Assembly: GCA_965203565.1 (NCBI GenBank)
Contig: OZ241896.1
Coordinates: 1,240,001-1,304,000, forward strand
Reading direction: 5' to 3'
Length of the DNA: 64,000 nucleotides
Source of the DNA: JAAXGX01 sp965203565
GTDB taxonomy: Bacteria; Acidobacteriota; Vicinamibacteria; Vicinamibacterales; UBA8438
In this document: in pieces, positions 45,120-55,000 of the stretch
How positions within the stretch are numbered: position 1 is the stretch's first letter
How the letters are laid out: each line of letters opens with the position of its first letter
Made by a program: the position numbers and the translations under genes
Notes under the pieces: model-generated
The model's database searches: none
Seen by the model: the letters and a program-made list of their open reading frames with translations, nothing else
Told to the model about the DNA's origin: nothing

Positions 45120-46311
45120 CGCCGCCTATCAGGTCGTCACGCCGCTGTTCTCCGCCGGCGCCTATTCGCAGGACCCTGAATTGCGCGCGCCCAGCGTCAA
45201 GGGGGTGCTGCGCTACTGGTGGCGGGCCCTGGCGTGGTCACGGTGCGGCGGCGATCTCGACGCCATCGGCGGGCAGGAAGACCGGCTCTTCGGGAGCGCG
45301 GCCGGCGGCCGGTCCCGGGTGTCCATGCATCTGATCTCGTCCAGCAAACTGGATGAGAAAAAGGCGGGCGTTGGCCAGGTGCTCGATGTTCCGGACACGC
45401 AGCGGGTTGTCGGCGAAGGAGCGCGCTATCTCGGCTACGGCGTCATGGAGGCGTTCGCGAGCAGCAGGAAGGAGCCGCCCACGAAGGCCGGACAGCTCAC
45501 GCGCGCCTGTCTCCGCGCCCCGTTCGATTTCGTGGTCCGGATGCGGGGACGCGACCTGACCGAGGCCGACGCGGCGTCACTTCGGGACGCCTTGATCGCC
45601 CTGGGCACGCTCGGCGGTCTGGGCGCCCGGAGCCGCAAGGGGTACGGTTCCACGGTGCTGCAATCCCTCCGCGTGGACGGCGTGGACCGGTGGGACGCAC
45701 CGCAATCCGTGGGCGCGTTGCGAGACGCGATCGCGGGTCTTCCGCGCGACGACAAGGGCGCGTTGCCGGAATTCACGGCGCTGTCTTCGCGAACGCGGCA
45801 CGTGCTGGTGTCGAGCAGCAAGCAGGAGCCCCTCGACTTGCTGGACCTCGTCGGTCGCGAGATGGTCAAGTTTCGGAGTTGGGGCCACAAGGGAAGGGTC
45901 CTGGGAGGCCAGTCCGAACGGCGCTTCCGAGACGACCATGACCTGATGGAGCGCGTAGGGCAGGACGTCAGGCCGAAGAAGCATCCCCGCCGCATCGCCT
46001 TCGGCCTCCCGCACAACTACGGCAAGAAGCCGCGTGAACAGGTCGGTCCTCACGACCGGGACCTGGATCGGCGGGCGAGTCCGCTGTTCATCCACCTGCA
46101 CATGTGCGGCGGCGCGCCCGTGGCGGTCCTGTCGTTCCTCCCGGCGCGGTTTCTTCCCGAAGGCCGATCGGACGTTTCGGTCGGCGGGCCTGCGGTTCCT
46201 CAGCGCCCGGAGGACGAGTTGTACCGCCCCGTTCACGACTTCCTCGACCGCCTCCGCGATCCGAAGAAACGCAAGGAGCCCTTCACCGAAACGGCGGAGG
46301 TTCCGTCGTGA
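45109..46311 (+). CDS. cmr1: Type III-B CRISPR RAMP protein Cmr1 (Cas7 group)
   Basis: 400 residues. Cmr1 caps the Cmr complex near the 3' end of the guide. Seen: TPLFSAGAY, APSVKGVLRYWWRAL and GGLGARSRKGYGS (glycine-rich RAMP loop). Overlaps the HEPN-CARF stop by 11 nt and cmr2 by 4 nt (GTGA). Confidence 0.93.
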   Translation: MTIDAAYQVVTPLFSAGAYSQDPELRAPSVKGVLRYWWRALAWSRCGGDLDAIGGQEDRLFGSAAGGRSRVSMHLISSSKLDEKKAGVGQVLDVPDTQRVVGEGARYLGYGVMEAFASSRKEPPTKAGQLTRACLRAPFDFVVRMRGRDLTEADAASLRDALIALGTLGGLGARSRKGYGSTVLQSLRVDGVDRWDAPQSVGALRDAIAGLPRDDKGALPEFTALSSRTRHVLVSSSKQEPLDLLDLVGREMVKFRSWGHKGRVLGGQSERRFRDDHDLMERVGQDVRPKKHPRRIAFGLPHNYGKKPREQVGPHDRDLDRRASPLFIHLHMCGGAPVAVLSFLPARFLPEGRSDVSVGGPAVPQRPEDELYRPVHDFLDRLRDPKKRKEPFTETAEVPS

Positions 46312-48233
46312 CGATGCGCGTCGACGTCTCCATCGGTCCGGTCCAGGGGTTCGTCGCGCAGTCGCGGCGCACCCGCGACCTGTGGGGCAGCTCGTACCTT
46401 CTTTCGTTCCTGTCCGCGCACGCCATGGCCGGCGCGCGGGACGCGGGCGGCCGGATCGTCCAGCCGCTCGTCGAAGACGACCCGCTGTGCCGGTGGGTCT
46501 CGGGCCGCCGCGACGGAGACCCGCCCCGGCTCGGCTCCGCGCCGAACCACTTCGTGGTCGAGACGGACGAGGACGTTCGAAAGGTGGCCGGCGCCGCCGA
46601 CCGCGCGCTCGACGCCGCGTGGATGCGGGTCTGCGACGCCGTGCGGAAGCGCTTCGTCGATCCTGCCGGCGCGGAAACGGATCGCATCTGGGATCGACAG
46701 GTGGGCGGCTTCTGGGAGGTCGTGTGGACGGCGGGCAGTTCCCCGGCCGGCGGCGGTCTGCTTGCCCGGCGCAAGCACTGGCGGAGTCATCGTCCCCCCG
46801 ACGAGCCGGGGGACAAGTGCACCGTCATGCACGATCTGCAGGAGCTGTCGGGCCACGTTCGCGGGCGGCGCGGCGGCGCGCAGCGGCAGGACGGCTTCTG
46901 GGCCGGCATGCGCGAGCGTCTCGGCGCGCTGGAGATCCGCGACAACGAGCGGCTGTGCGCGATCGCGCTCGTGAAGCGGGTGTTCCCGAAGGTGGCGGAC
47001 AAGGCGCTGGGCTGGCCCGTCGACGGTGCGCAGCACTGGCCGTCGACGGTGTACGTCGGCGCAGTTCCCTGGCTCCGGGACGTGGCGGCCATCGCGCCGA
47101 GGCAGGCCCGGGAATACGCCGAGGCGGTACGTCGGAGCACGTCTCCGGGCGTGCTGGCGGAGCGCCGGACCCCGTTCAAGAACCTGCTTGATCCAGCCGC
47201 CGGCTACTTCCCGGCGCTCGACGCGAACTTCTTTCGCCGTGCGGCCCTGAAGGACGAGCGGCTGTGCCCGCTCGCCAGCGGCGCGCCGGTTGACGCACGG
47301 GCGGCGCTGTGTCGGGCGTTGAAGCAGGTCTACTACGCCAAGGACGCGACCGGCCGTTCCCCGGGTCCGCCGCCGGCGTTCTATGCGCTGCTGCTCGCGG
47401 ACGGCGACCGTCTGGGCAAGCTGGTGGGGCGTCTGGGCGGAAAACCGGTCGGACGGGCGTTGGCGGATTTCACTCGCGCCGTGCGGGACGTCGTGCGGGA
47501 CCACGACGGCGTGGCGGTCTACGCCGGCGGGGACGACGTGCTGGCGATGCTGTCCGCGCCACGGGCGATCGCGTGCGCCTCCGCGCTGTCGGACCGCTAC
47601 CGGACCGCCTTTGCAGACCAGCAGAAGGAAAATGGGGCGACCCTCTCCGCGGCGGTGGTGTTCGCTCCCGTGCGGCACCCGCTCGGCGCGGTGATCGCGG
47701 CGGCGCGGCGGCTCCTCGACGATGTCGCCAAGAACGACAACGGACGCGATTCGCTGGCCGCCGCTGTGCTGAAGAACAGCGGGACGTACTGTCGCTGGGT
47801 GACCACCTGGACCCGGCGGGGCCTGGACGGGGAATCCCGTTCTGCCGCTGATCTGCTGGACGGTCTGACCGGACCTCCGGGCGGCGACGCGGCAGGTCCG
47901 GTTCTTTCGTCGGGGCTCCTCTACCGGATCCGCGAGATGCTGACCCGGCTGGGCGGATGGTCTCGATGGCGGCCCGGTATGTGGGGCGCTCTGCCTCCCG
48001 AATGCGATGCCCGGACGTTCCTGAAGGCGGAGATTCTCCACAGCCTGACCGCGAGAGCGGTGGAGCGCGCGGAGACCCGCGCCGACGAGTTGACCGATCT
48101 GGTGTGGGCGGCGCTGGCCCCGTCGCGGGCGCCGGCCGGCCGCACGGAGACCGGCGTCGACGAGGCCGGCATCGACGCGCTCCTGCTCGCCCGGTTCCTC
48201 GCCGACCCCGACCGGGAGGAGGACGACGAATGA
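46308..48233 (+). CDS. cmr2: Type III-B Cas10/Cmr2, palm GGDD intact, no HD domain
   Basis: 641 residues from GTG 46308. Large subunit of the Cmr complex. It begins directly with the first palm domain (IGPVQGFVAQSRRTRDLWGSS), so an N-terminal HD DNase is absent. The second palm has LLADGDRLGKLVG and the cyclase motif YAGGDDVLAM (G407-D410), predicting cyclic oligoadenylate synthesis on target RNA binding. C-terminal D4 region is helical and ends in an acidic tail. Overlaps cmr1 and cmr3 by 4 nt each. Confidence 0.94.
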   Translation: MTMRVDVSIGPVQGFVAQSRRTRDLWGSSYLLSFLSAHAMAGARDAGGRIVQPLVEDDPLCRWVSGRRDGDPPRLGSAPNHFVVETDEDVRKVAGAADRALDAAWMRVCDAVRKRFVDPAGAETDRIWDRQVGGFWEVVWTAGSSPAGGGLLARRKHWRSHRPPDEPGDKCTVMHDLQELSGHVRGRRGGAQRQDGFWAGMRERLGALEIRDNERLCAIALVKRVFPKVADKALGWPVDGAQHWPSTVYVGAVPWLRDVAAIAPRQAREYAEAVRRSTSPGVLAERRTPFKNLLDPAAGYFPALDANFFRRAALKDERLCPLASGAPVDARAALCRALKQVYYAKDATGRSPGPPPAFYALLLADGDRLGKLVGRLGGKPVGRALADFTRAVRDVVRDHDGVAVYAGGDDVLAMLSAPRAIACASALSDRYRTAFADQQKENGATLSAAVVFAPVRHPLGAVIAAARRLLDDVAKNDNGRDSLAAAVLKNSGTYCRWVTTWTRRGLDGESRSAADLLDGLTGPPGGDAAGPVLSSGLLYRIREMLTRLGGWSRWRPGMWGALPPECDARTFLKAEILHSLTARAVERAETRADELTDLVWAALAPSRAPAGRTETGVDEAGIDALLLARFLADPDREEDDE

Positions 48234-49360
48234 TCGGGGTCCGGCTGGAACCGGTGGACACGTGGTTCTTTCGCGACGGGACGCCGTTCGCCGCCGACAG
48301 CGCGCCCCAGGACGGCGTCGCGAGCCTGTTTCCTCCGCACCCCGCTTCGGTGGCCGGCGCGCTCCGGGCGGCGCTCGCGCGCTGCAACGGATGGAACGGC
48401 GCGGGGCGCTGGCCGACGGAACTGGACGCCGTGCTTGGCGACGGTCCGGACGATATCGGGGCGCTGTCCGTGGACGGTCCCTTCCTGCTGCGCGACGGCC
48501 AGCCTCTCTTCCGGGCGCCGCGTCACCTGCTCGGCTCGACGGACGCCGGCGCGTGGACGCCCCGCGTGCTTCTTCGTCCGGGCCCGGAAACCGTGTGCGA
48601 CCTCGGCGACGCGGTGCGGCTTCCCGAAGCGCCCCGCACCGCCGACGAGATCGAGACGCTTGAAGCGGGCGGCGATTGGTGGCTGACCGGGACGGGCATG
48701 GAGACGGTGTTGCGCGGCCACGTTCCGCCGGTGTCGGCGGTCGCGCCGAGCCGGGAGCTCTGGCGCGAAGAGGCGCGCATCGGCCTCGAGCGCGGCCGAC
48801 ACACGCGCACGGCGGTGGAGCGGATGCTCTACAGCACGCGGCACGTGCGGCTGGCGCGCGGCGTCTCGCTCGGCGCGCGCCTGCGCGGCCTGCCTGCCGG
48901 CTGGACGCCGCCGTTCGGCCGTCTGGCGCCACTCGGGGGCGAAAGCCGACTCGCGGAATGCGCGGAATGGCAGGTCGAACCGCTTCCCGCGCTGTCCGCG
49001 GACGAGATTGACGACCGCGGACGGGTGACGTTCATCGCTCTCACGCCGCTCGATCTCGACCACGAGATCTGCCGCGGGGAAAAACCGCTGGCGCTCCCCG
49101 GCGACGCGCGGATCGTCTCCGCGTGCCTGAGCCGTCCGCAACGGATCGGCGGGTGGGACTCTCTGCAGCACGAACCGCGACCGATCCGAAGCGTGCTGCC
49201 GCCCGGCAGCGTACTGTTCTGCGAGGTGGCCGAGCCGCGGCGTTTCGTCCATGCCGTCAGGGCGGCCGACGGCATGGTGCGCATGGGCGCCCGGCAGCGA
49301 TGGGGCTTCGGTCTCGTGGCGCTCGGCGTCTGGCCCGACGAAGAGGAGGGAGATGCATGA
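48230..49360 (+). CDS. cmr3: Type III-B CRISPR protein Cmr3 (Cas5 group)
   Basis: 376 residues; binds the 5' tag of the crRNA. Seen: EPVDTWFFRDGTPF near the N-terminus, FPPHPASVAGALRAAL, and the C-terminal RMGARQRWGFGLVALG loop. ATG 48230 overlaps cmr2 by 4 nt. Confidence 0.93.
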   Translation: MIGVRLEPVDTWFFRDGTPFAADSAPQDGVASLFPPHPASVAGALRAALARCNGWNGAGRWPTELDAVLGDGPDDIGALSVDGPFLLRDGQPLFRAPRHLLGSTDAGAWTPRVLLRPGPETVCDLGDAVRLPEAPRTADEIETLEAGGDWWLTGTGMETVLRGHVPPVSAVAPSRELWREEARIGLERGRHTRTAVERMLYSTRHVRLARGVSLGARLRGLPAGWTPPFGRLAPLGGESRLAECAEWQVEPLPALSADEIDDRGRVTFIALTPLDLDHEICRGEKPLALPGDARIVSACLSRPQRIGGWDSLQHEPRPIRSVLPPGSVLFCEVAEPRRFVHAVRAADGMVRMGARQRWGFGLVALGVWPDEEEGDA

Positions 49361-50175
49361 ACGTGGCGATGCTCGGCCTGCTCGCCGAAACGCCGATCCA
49401 CCCCGGCGCCGGCCGCGGCATGGGGGTCGTGGACCTGCCGGTGGCCCGTGAGGCCGCCACGGATTATCCGGTGCTCGTCGGTTCGAGCCTCAAGGGCGCG
49501 TTGCGCGACAAGGCGGAGAACGCGGAGGCGGAGAACGCCGTACCGGACGATCGATTCGGCGCCCGGGACCGGGCCGGCGATCTGCTGGTGTCGGACGGAC
49601 GGTTGCTGCTTCTCCCGGTGCGGAGCCTGACCGCCTCGTTCCGCTGGGCGACCTGCCCGCACCTCGTCGAGCGGTACCGCCGGGACCTCGCGCGGGCCGG
49701 CTTGGGGCCTCGGCCGGCGGTGCCTGACGTGCCGTCCCGCTCCGTGCTGGCGGCCGGCGGCGGCAACCTGTTCCTGGAGGAGCGGCAGTTCCCCGTCGCC
49801 GGTCCGCTGCCGGACGGACTGGTGGAGGCCGTCGCGTCGCTTCTCCTGCACGAAGAAACCCGGCGCCGCCTGCCGGACCGGATCGCCGTGCTGAATGACT
49901 GCGACTTCGCCTGGTTCGCCCGCTACGGTCTGTCGATCCAGGCGCGCAACGTTCTGGATGACGGGACCAAGAAGAGCAAGAACCTGTGGTACGAAGAAAC
50001 GTTGCCCCCGGACACCGTCATGCACGCCCTCGTCGCCGGGCGGAGCGCCGAACCGTTGCAGGCGTTGCAGACGTTGTTCCCGGACGACGATCCGTATCTG
50101 CAAGCCGGCGGCAACGAGACGGTGGGGCAGGGATGGTTCGCCGTCCGCGTCCGCGGCGCCGGGAGGGAAGCATGA
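49357..50175 (+). CDS. cmr4: Type III-B CRISPR protein Cmr4 (Cas7 backbone RNase)
   Basis: 272 residues. Backbone subunit that cuts target RNA at 6-nt intervals. The loop GMGVVDLPVARE places the catalytic aspartate at D26, equivalent to D26 of the Pyrococcus enzyme. GSSLKGALRD and ETVGQGWFAV are the other conserved parts. Start overlaps cmr3 by 4 nt. Confidence 0.94.
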   Translation: MNVAMLGLLAETPIHPGAGRGMGVVDLPVAREAATDYPVLVGSSLKGALRDKAENAEAENAVPDDRFGARDRAGDLLVSDGRLLLLPVRSLTASFRWATCPHLVERYRRDLARAGLGPRPAVPDVPSRSVLAAGGGNLFLEERQFPVAGPLPDGLVEAVASLLLHEETRRRLPDRIAVLNDCDFAWFARYGLSIQARNVLDDGTKKSKNLWYEETLPPDTVMHALVAGRSAEPLQALQTLFPDDDPYLQAGGNETVGQGWFAVRVRGAGREA

Positions 50176-50582
50176 CGACCCTGGAGCAACGCCGCGCGGC
50201 GAACGCGCGGTCGCGCGTCGAGGAGCTGAGCAGCCGATCCGACGGGTTCAGGAAGCGGTACCGGGCGTACGTGGATCGGCTGGGACCCGCGGTCCTCATG
50301 AACGGTCTCGGGCAGGCTCTCGCGACGGAACTCGCCGCCGCCGGACCCCGGCAGGACAGTGAAGATCGACAGGCGCACCATGCGTTGTACGTCAGCCTGC
50401 AAGGCTGGCTGTGCCGGAAGGACGAAGGCGTCTATCCATCGAGCGACGATCTCCTGCAGGCGCTCACGGCGGGGGACGAATCGCGCTATCTGCTTGCTCA
50501 GGCGGAGGCGCTGGCATGGCTGACGTGGCACAAGAAGTGCTGCCGGGCCGCGTTCCCCGCGGGCGAGGAGACGGCGGCGTGA
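50172..50582 (+). CDS. cmr5: Type III-B small subunit Cmr5 (Cas11)
   Basis: 136 residues, all helical; starts MTTLEQRRAANARSRVEEL, the family pattern, and includes YRAYVDRLGPAVLMNGLGQAL and LAWLTWHKKCCRAAF. Forms the inner filament with Cmr4. Overlaps cmr4 and cmr6 by 4 nt each. Confidence 0.93.
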   Translation: MTTLEQRRAANARSRVEELSSRSDGFRKRYRAYVDRLGPAVLMNGLGQALATELAAAGPRQDSEDRQAHHALYVSLQGWLCRKDEGVYPSSDDLLQALTAGDESRYLLAQAEALAWLTWHKKCCRAAFPAGEETAA

Positions 50583-51691
50583 CCCTTCCGCTGTATCGGG
50601 CCGCCGCCCGGCGGGCGTCGCGTCGCGACCCGGAGGGCCACGCCGGATTGTGGTTCGACAAGTTCTGCGACCGCTGGCGCGTTGCCGAGCGCGCATGGAC
50701 GATGTCGAGCGACAAGATCGAGTGGATCAGGACGCTGACCGGCGGGCGGGTCGGCGCCGAGGAGCAGATCGACGGCTACGCTTCGAGGCTGCTGCGGCTG
50801 ACGACGAGTCGCGGCGGCCGGGCCGAGGTGTTCACGACCACGGCTCGATTCGTGACCGGACTGGGGCGGAGTCACCCGGTCGAGAACGGATTCGCCTGGC
50901 ATCCGACGCTGGGGACGCCGTATCTGGCCGGCAGCTCGGTCAAGGGGCTGGTTCGCGCTTGGGCGGAAGCGGAGCCGCGTCCCGACGCGGGCACGCTCGG
51001 GCGATTGCTGGGCTCGCCCGGAAAGGCGGGAACCGTCTGTTTCCTGGACGCGGCGCCAATCGTGCCGGTGCGGCTCGAAGCCGACGTCATGACCCCGCAT
51101 TACGCCGGCTGGAGCGCCGAGGATCCGCCGGGAGACTGGCGTTCGCCCAGTCCCATTCCCTTCCTGACCACGGCCGCCGACACACGGTTCCTCTTTGGAA
51201 TCCTTCCCTGTCGGCCCTCTTCGGACGACGATCTGGAGGTCGTTTCGGGATGGTTGCGGTCCGCTCTCGAAAACGCGGGCGGCGGCGCGAAGACGGCGGT
51301 CGGGTACGGACGCTTCACCCGCGACGACGAAGCGACTCGCAGGTTGAACGAGGCGGCGATCACCGCGGATCGCCGGCGGCGCGAGGAACGCGCCCGCGAA
51401 GACGCCATGCAGAGTCCGGAAGGGCGATGGCGGCTGAAGCTTCAGGAGCGTACGGAGGCGGAAATCCTCGATCTCGTGCGAATCCACCTGGAGAAGGAAC
51501 CGCTGGAGGATCCCGCCGAGCGGCGGGCCTTCGTGCAGGCGTTGCTCGCCGCGGATCTGGTCGACCACTGGCGCCGGGGCCGCACGCGGGATTCGCGGAC
51601 GGGTGTCGGGAAGAAGAAGCTCAAGGAGCGGGCGGGACTGATCGACCGGGTGCTTGCGGAAGTCGAATCCGGCCACAAGGGCAATGGCTGA
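50579..51691 (+). CDS. cmr6: Type III-B CRISPR RAMP protein Cmr6 (Cas7 group)
   Basis: 370 residues, GTG start in a GTGA overlap. Conserved RAMP pattern: PYLAGSSVKGLVRAW, then PHYAGWS, and GGGAKTAVGYGRF. The C-terminal third is charged, helical and longer than typical. Last gene of the operon; no cas6, cas1, cas2 or array follows. Confidence 0.92.
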   Translation: MTLPLYRAAARRASRRDPEGHAGLWFDKFCDRWRVAERAWTMSSDKIEWIRTLTGGRVGAEEQIDGYASRLLRLTTSRGGRAEVFTTTARFVTGLGRSHPVENGFAWHPTLGTPYLAGSSVKGLVRAWAEAEPRPDAGTLGRLLGSPGKAGTVCFLDAAPIVPVRLEADVMTPHYAGWSAEDPPGDWRSPSPIPFLTTAADTRFLFGILPCRPSSDDDLEVVSGWLRSALENAGGGAKTAVGYGRFTRDDEATRRLNEAAITADRRRREERAREDAMQSPEGRWRLKLQERTEAEILDLVRIHLEKEPLEDPAERRAFVQALLAADLVDHWRRGRTRDSRTGVGKKKLKERAGLIDRVLAEVESGHKGNG

Positions 51692-51755
51692 ACCAGCTTG
51701 CCGAGGCGCAGCCGACGGATACGGAATGGATCGAGTACGGTCGACCGAGGTGAGC

Positions 51756-52001
51756 ATGCCTGACTGCCCGGTCTGCGGCGCCGATCGGAGCCGTGACGAT
51801 CTGGTCGAGGACGTCTTTCGCGTCGGCGACCGCTACGTGCTGGTCGGCCGCATCCCGGCGCGCGTCTGCGTCCGGTGCGGAGAGCAGTCGTTCAGCCGCG
51901 CGACCGCGGAGCGGATCCGGCGGATGGCGCATGGCGGCGCGGAACCGGTTCGATCCGTTCCGCTGACGGTCTTCGAGTTCACGCAAGGCGGGGCGGCCTG
52001 A
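51756..52001 (+). CDS. YgiT/MqsA-type zinc-finger protein (antitoxin-like)
   Basis: 81 residues with CPVCGA and VCVRCGEQSFS, the two CxxC pairs of YgiT-type zinc fingers, which are N-terminal halves of MqsA-like antitoxins; no HTH domain follows. ATG 51756. Between the cmr6 stop and this start an open stretch ending TEWIEYGRPR could be the tail of a lost toxin. The methyltransferase starts 3 nt downstream. The last third is duplicated at 42975. Confidence 0.75.
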   Translation: MPDCPVCGADRSRDDLVEDVFRVGDRYVLVGRIPARVCVRCGEQSFSRATAERIRRMAHGGAEPVRSVPLTVFEFTQGGAA

Positions 52002-52019
52002 GCGATGCCCCGGAAACCG
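51911..52019. repeat. Intact copy of the 106-109-nt bracketing repeat
   Basis: Covers the end of the YgiT-like gene and the start of the methyltransferase; diverged copy at 42975-43080. The two are in direct orientation, 8.9 kb apart, with the cmr operon between them. Confidence 0.85.
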
Positions 52020-55000
52020 AAGCAGCCGACCACGGTCGAGACCCTCACCCACGGCGCCGCCACGCGCCGGAACATCCCGACCGCCGAGTTCGAGCCGGTC
52101 CTCGGCCCGGCCGATCAGGAGCCGGTCCGCACCGCCTGGGCGCGCCGCAACCGCGACCTCGACCCGCAGCTCGTCTGGCGCGGCAAGGACCTCGCGGACT
52201 GGTCCGACCTCGTCGTGCCCGCCCCGCCCCTCTTCATCCAGGAGAAGGTGCACCCGAAGGTCCTCGTCGACGACCTGCGGCGCGAGACCCGCGCGCGGCA
52301 GGCGGGCGCCGGGGGCGGGGACGGGCAGCCCGACCTGTTCGCCGACTTCAACGGCCTGCCCGCCGGCGACGCCCGCACCGAGTTCTACCGGCACGACGCC
52401 AACTGGTCGAACCGGATGATCCTGGGCGACAGCCTCCAGGTGATGGCGTCGCTCGCCGAGCGCGAGGGGCTGCGCGGCAAGGTGCAGTGCATCTACCTCG
52501 ATCCGCCCTACGGCATCCGGTTCAACTCCAACTTCCAGTGGTCCACCACCAGCCGCGACGTCAAGGACGGCAAGGCCGAGCACATCAGCCGTGAGCCCGA
52601 GCAGGTGAAGGCGTTCCGCGACACGTGGCGCGACGGGATCCACTCGTACCTGACCTACCTGCGCGACCGGCTGACCGTGGCGCGGGAGCTGCTGACGGAG
52701 AGCGGGAGCATCTTCGTGCAGATCGGCGACGAGAACGTCCACCGGGTGCGGGCGCTGATGGATGAGGTTTTTGGAGACGAGAACGCAGTGGCAATCGTGA
52801 CGTGCAGGAAGACAACCGGTAACACCGGGCAATATCTTCCTGCCGGATCGGATACTTTGCTTTGGTACGCAAAGGACACCACGCGAACTAAGTATCGGGC
52901 TTTGTTCACGAAGAAGACGATAGGAGGAGAGGGCGGAACCGGCTATACAAAGGTCCAGCTCCCAAACGGAGAACGGCGCGGCCTGACCGCGGGGCAACTG
53001 CGCGAAACTCATCTTCCTGACGATTGGCAAGTCTTCACTGCGAGCAATTTGACCAGCCAGAGCATTGGCAGAGAGAAGGGCGAAGGTGCTGCCTCGTGGT
53101 TTCCAGTGAAATATCACGGCCGTGAGCATCGTCCGAGCTTGCAGCTTCGATGGAAGACGAACCACGAGGGCATGGACCGGCTTCTCAAGGCAGACCGCGT
53201 TTGCGCAACTTCGGGTGGTCTGCTGGGTTATGTCCGTTATTTCCGTGACTTCCCTGTGCAGCAGCTCGCAAACATCTGGGCGGACACTATCGGTCAGAAT
53301 CAACTTGGTGGCGATAAGTTGTACGTCGTTCAGACGGCACTGAAGATGGTCCAGCGCTGCATCCTGATGACCACCGACCCCGGCGACCTGGTCCTCGACC
53401 CCACCTGCGGGTCCGGCACCACCGCCTACGTCGCCGAGCAGTGGGGACGCCGCTGGATCACCATCGACACGTCGCGCGTCGCCCTCGCGCTCGCCCGCGC
53501 CCGCGTCATGGGCGCGCGCTACCCGTACTACCTGCTCGCCGACAGCCCGGAGGGGCAGCGGAAGGAAGCCGAAATCACCGGCGCGGCCCCGTCCGAGGCG
53601 CCCGCGCGCAGCGACGTCCGGCAGGGCTTCGTCTATGAGCGCGTGCCGCACGTCACCCTGAAGTCGATCGCCAACAACGCGGAGATCGACGTCATCTGGG
53701 AACGCTGGCAGGAGACGCTCGAGCCGCTCCGCGCCGGCCTGAACGCCGCGCTCGGCCGGTCGTGGCGGGAATGGGAGATCCCGCGCAACGCCGGCGAGCC
53801 GTGGCCCTCCGCGGCCGCCGCGGCCTGGAAACGCTTGGAAGCGGCCGAGGCCGCCGCGGACCGCGCCGCCACCCTGCGCGCCGTCAACGCCGCGCTCGAC
53901 CGCCGCTACACCCTGACCGATCTCCCCGACGGGCCGCGCGACCCGTGGCCGGCCGCCGCGGCCGAGGCGCACCGCCGGTGGTGGGAGGCGCGCATCGCGC
54001 GGCAGCGGGAGATCGACGCCTCCATCGCCGCGCGCGCCGACGTCGAATACCTCTACGACAAGCCGTACGACGACCGGAAGAAGGTGCGCGTCGCCGGCCC
54101 GTTCACCGTCGAGAGCCTGTCGCCGCACCGCCTGCTGGCCCTCGACGAGCGCGACGAGCTGATCGACCGGGTCGCCGAGCAGGCCCCCGCCTACGGGTCG
54201 GCGGAAGACTTCGCGGCGATGGTGCTCGGCCACCTCGCCACCGCCGGCGTGCAGCAGGCGCGCAAGGCCGACCGCATCCGCTTCACCGCGCTCGACCCTT
54301 GGCCCGGCTCCCTGATCTGCGCCGAGGGCCGCTACGTCGAAAGCGAGGACGACGACGGCCCCGAGCGGCGCGCCGGCATCCTCGTCGGCCCCGAGTTCGG
54401 CACCGTGAGCCGGCAGGACCTCGTGCGCGCCGCGCGCGAAGCGGGCGACGCCGGCTTCGACGTGCTGATCGCCTGCGCCTTCAACTACGCACCGCACACG
54501 ACTGATTTCAGCAGGCTCGGCGCCCTGCCGGTGCTGAAGGCGCGCATGAACGCCGACCTGCACATGGCCGGCGAACTGAAGAACACCGGCAAGGGCAACC
54601 TGTTCGTCGTCTTCGGCGAGCCGGACGTCGAGATCCTGCCCGCCGACGGCGACGACCCGCACGGCGACCCCGGCGCCGGCGACACGCCCGACGCCGGCCG
54701 CATCCAGGTCCGGATCGCCGGGGTCGACGTCTTCCACCCCAACACCGGCGAGGTCCGCAGCGACGGCCCCGACGGCATCGCCTGCTGGTTCATCGACACC
54801 GACTACAACGACGAGAGCTTCTTCGTCCGCCACGCCTACTTCCTCGGCGCCAACGACCCGTACAAGGCGCTCCGGACGACGCTCAAGGCCGAGATCGACC
54901 CCGACGCGTGGGCCACCCTGCGCAGCGACACGTCGCGCCCGTTCCCGCGCCCCGCGTCCGGCCGCATCGCCGTGAAGGTGATCAACCACCTGGGCGACGA

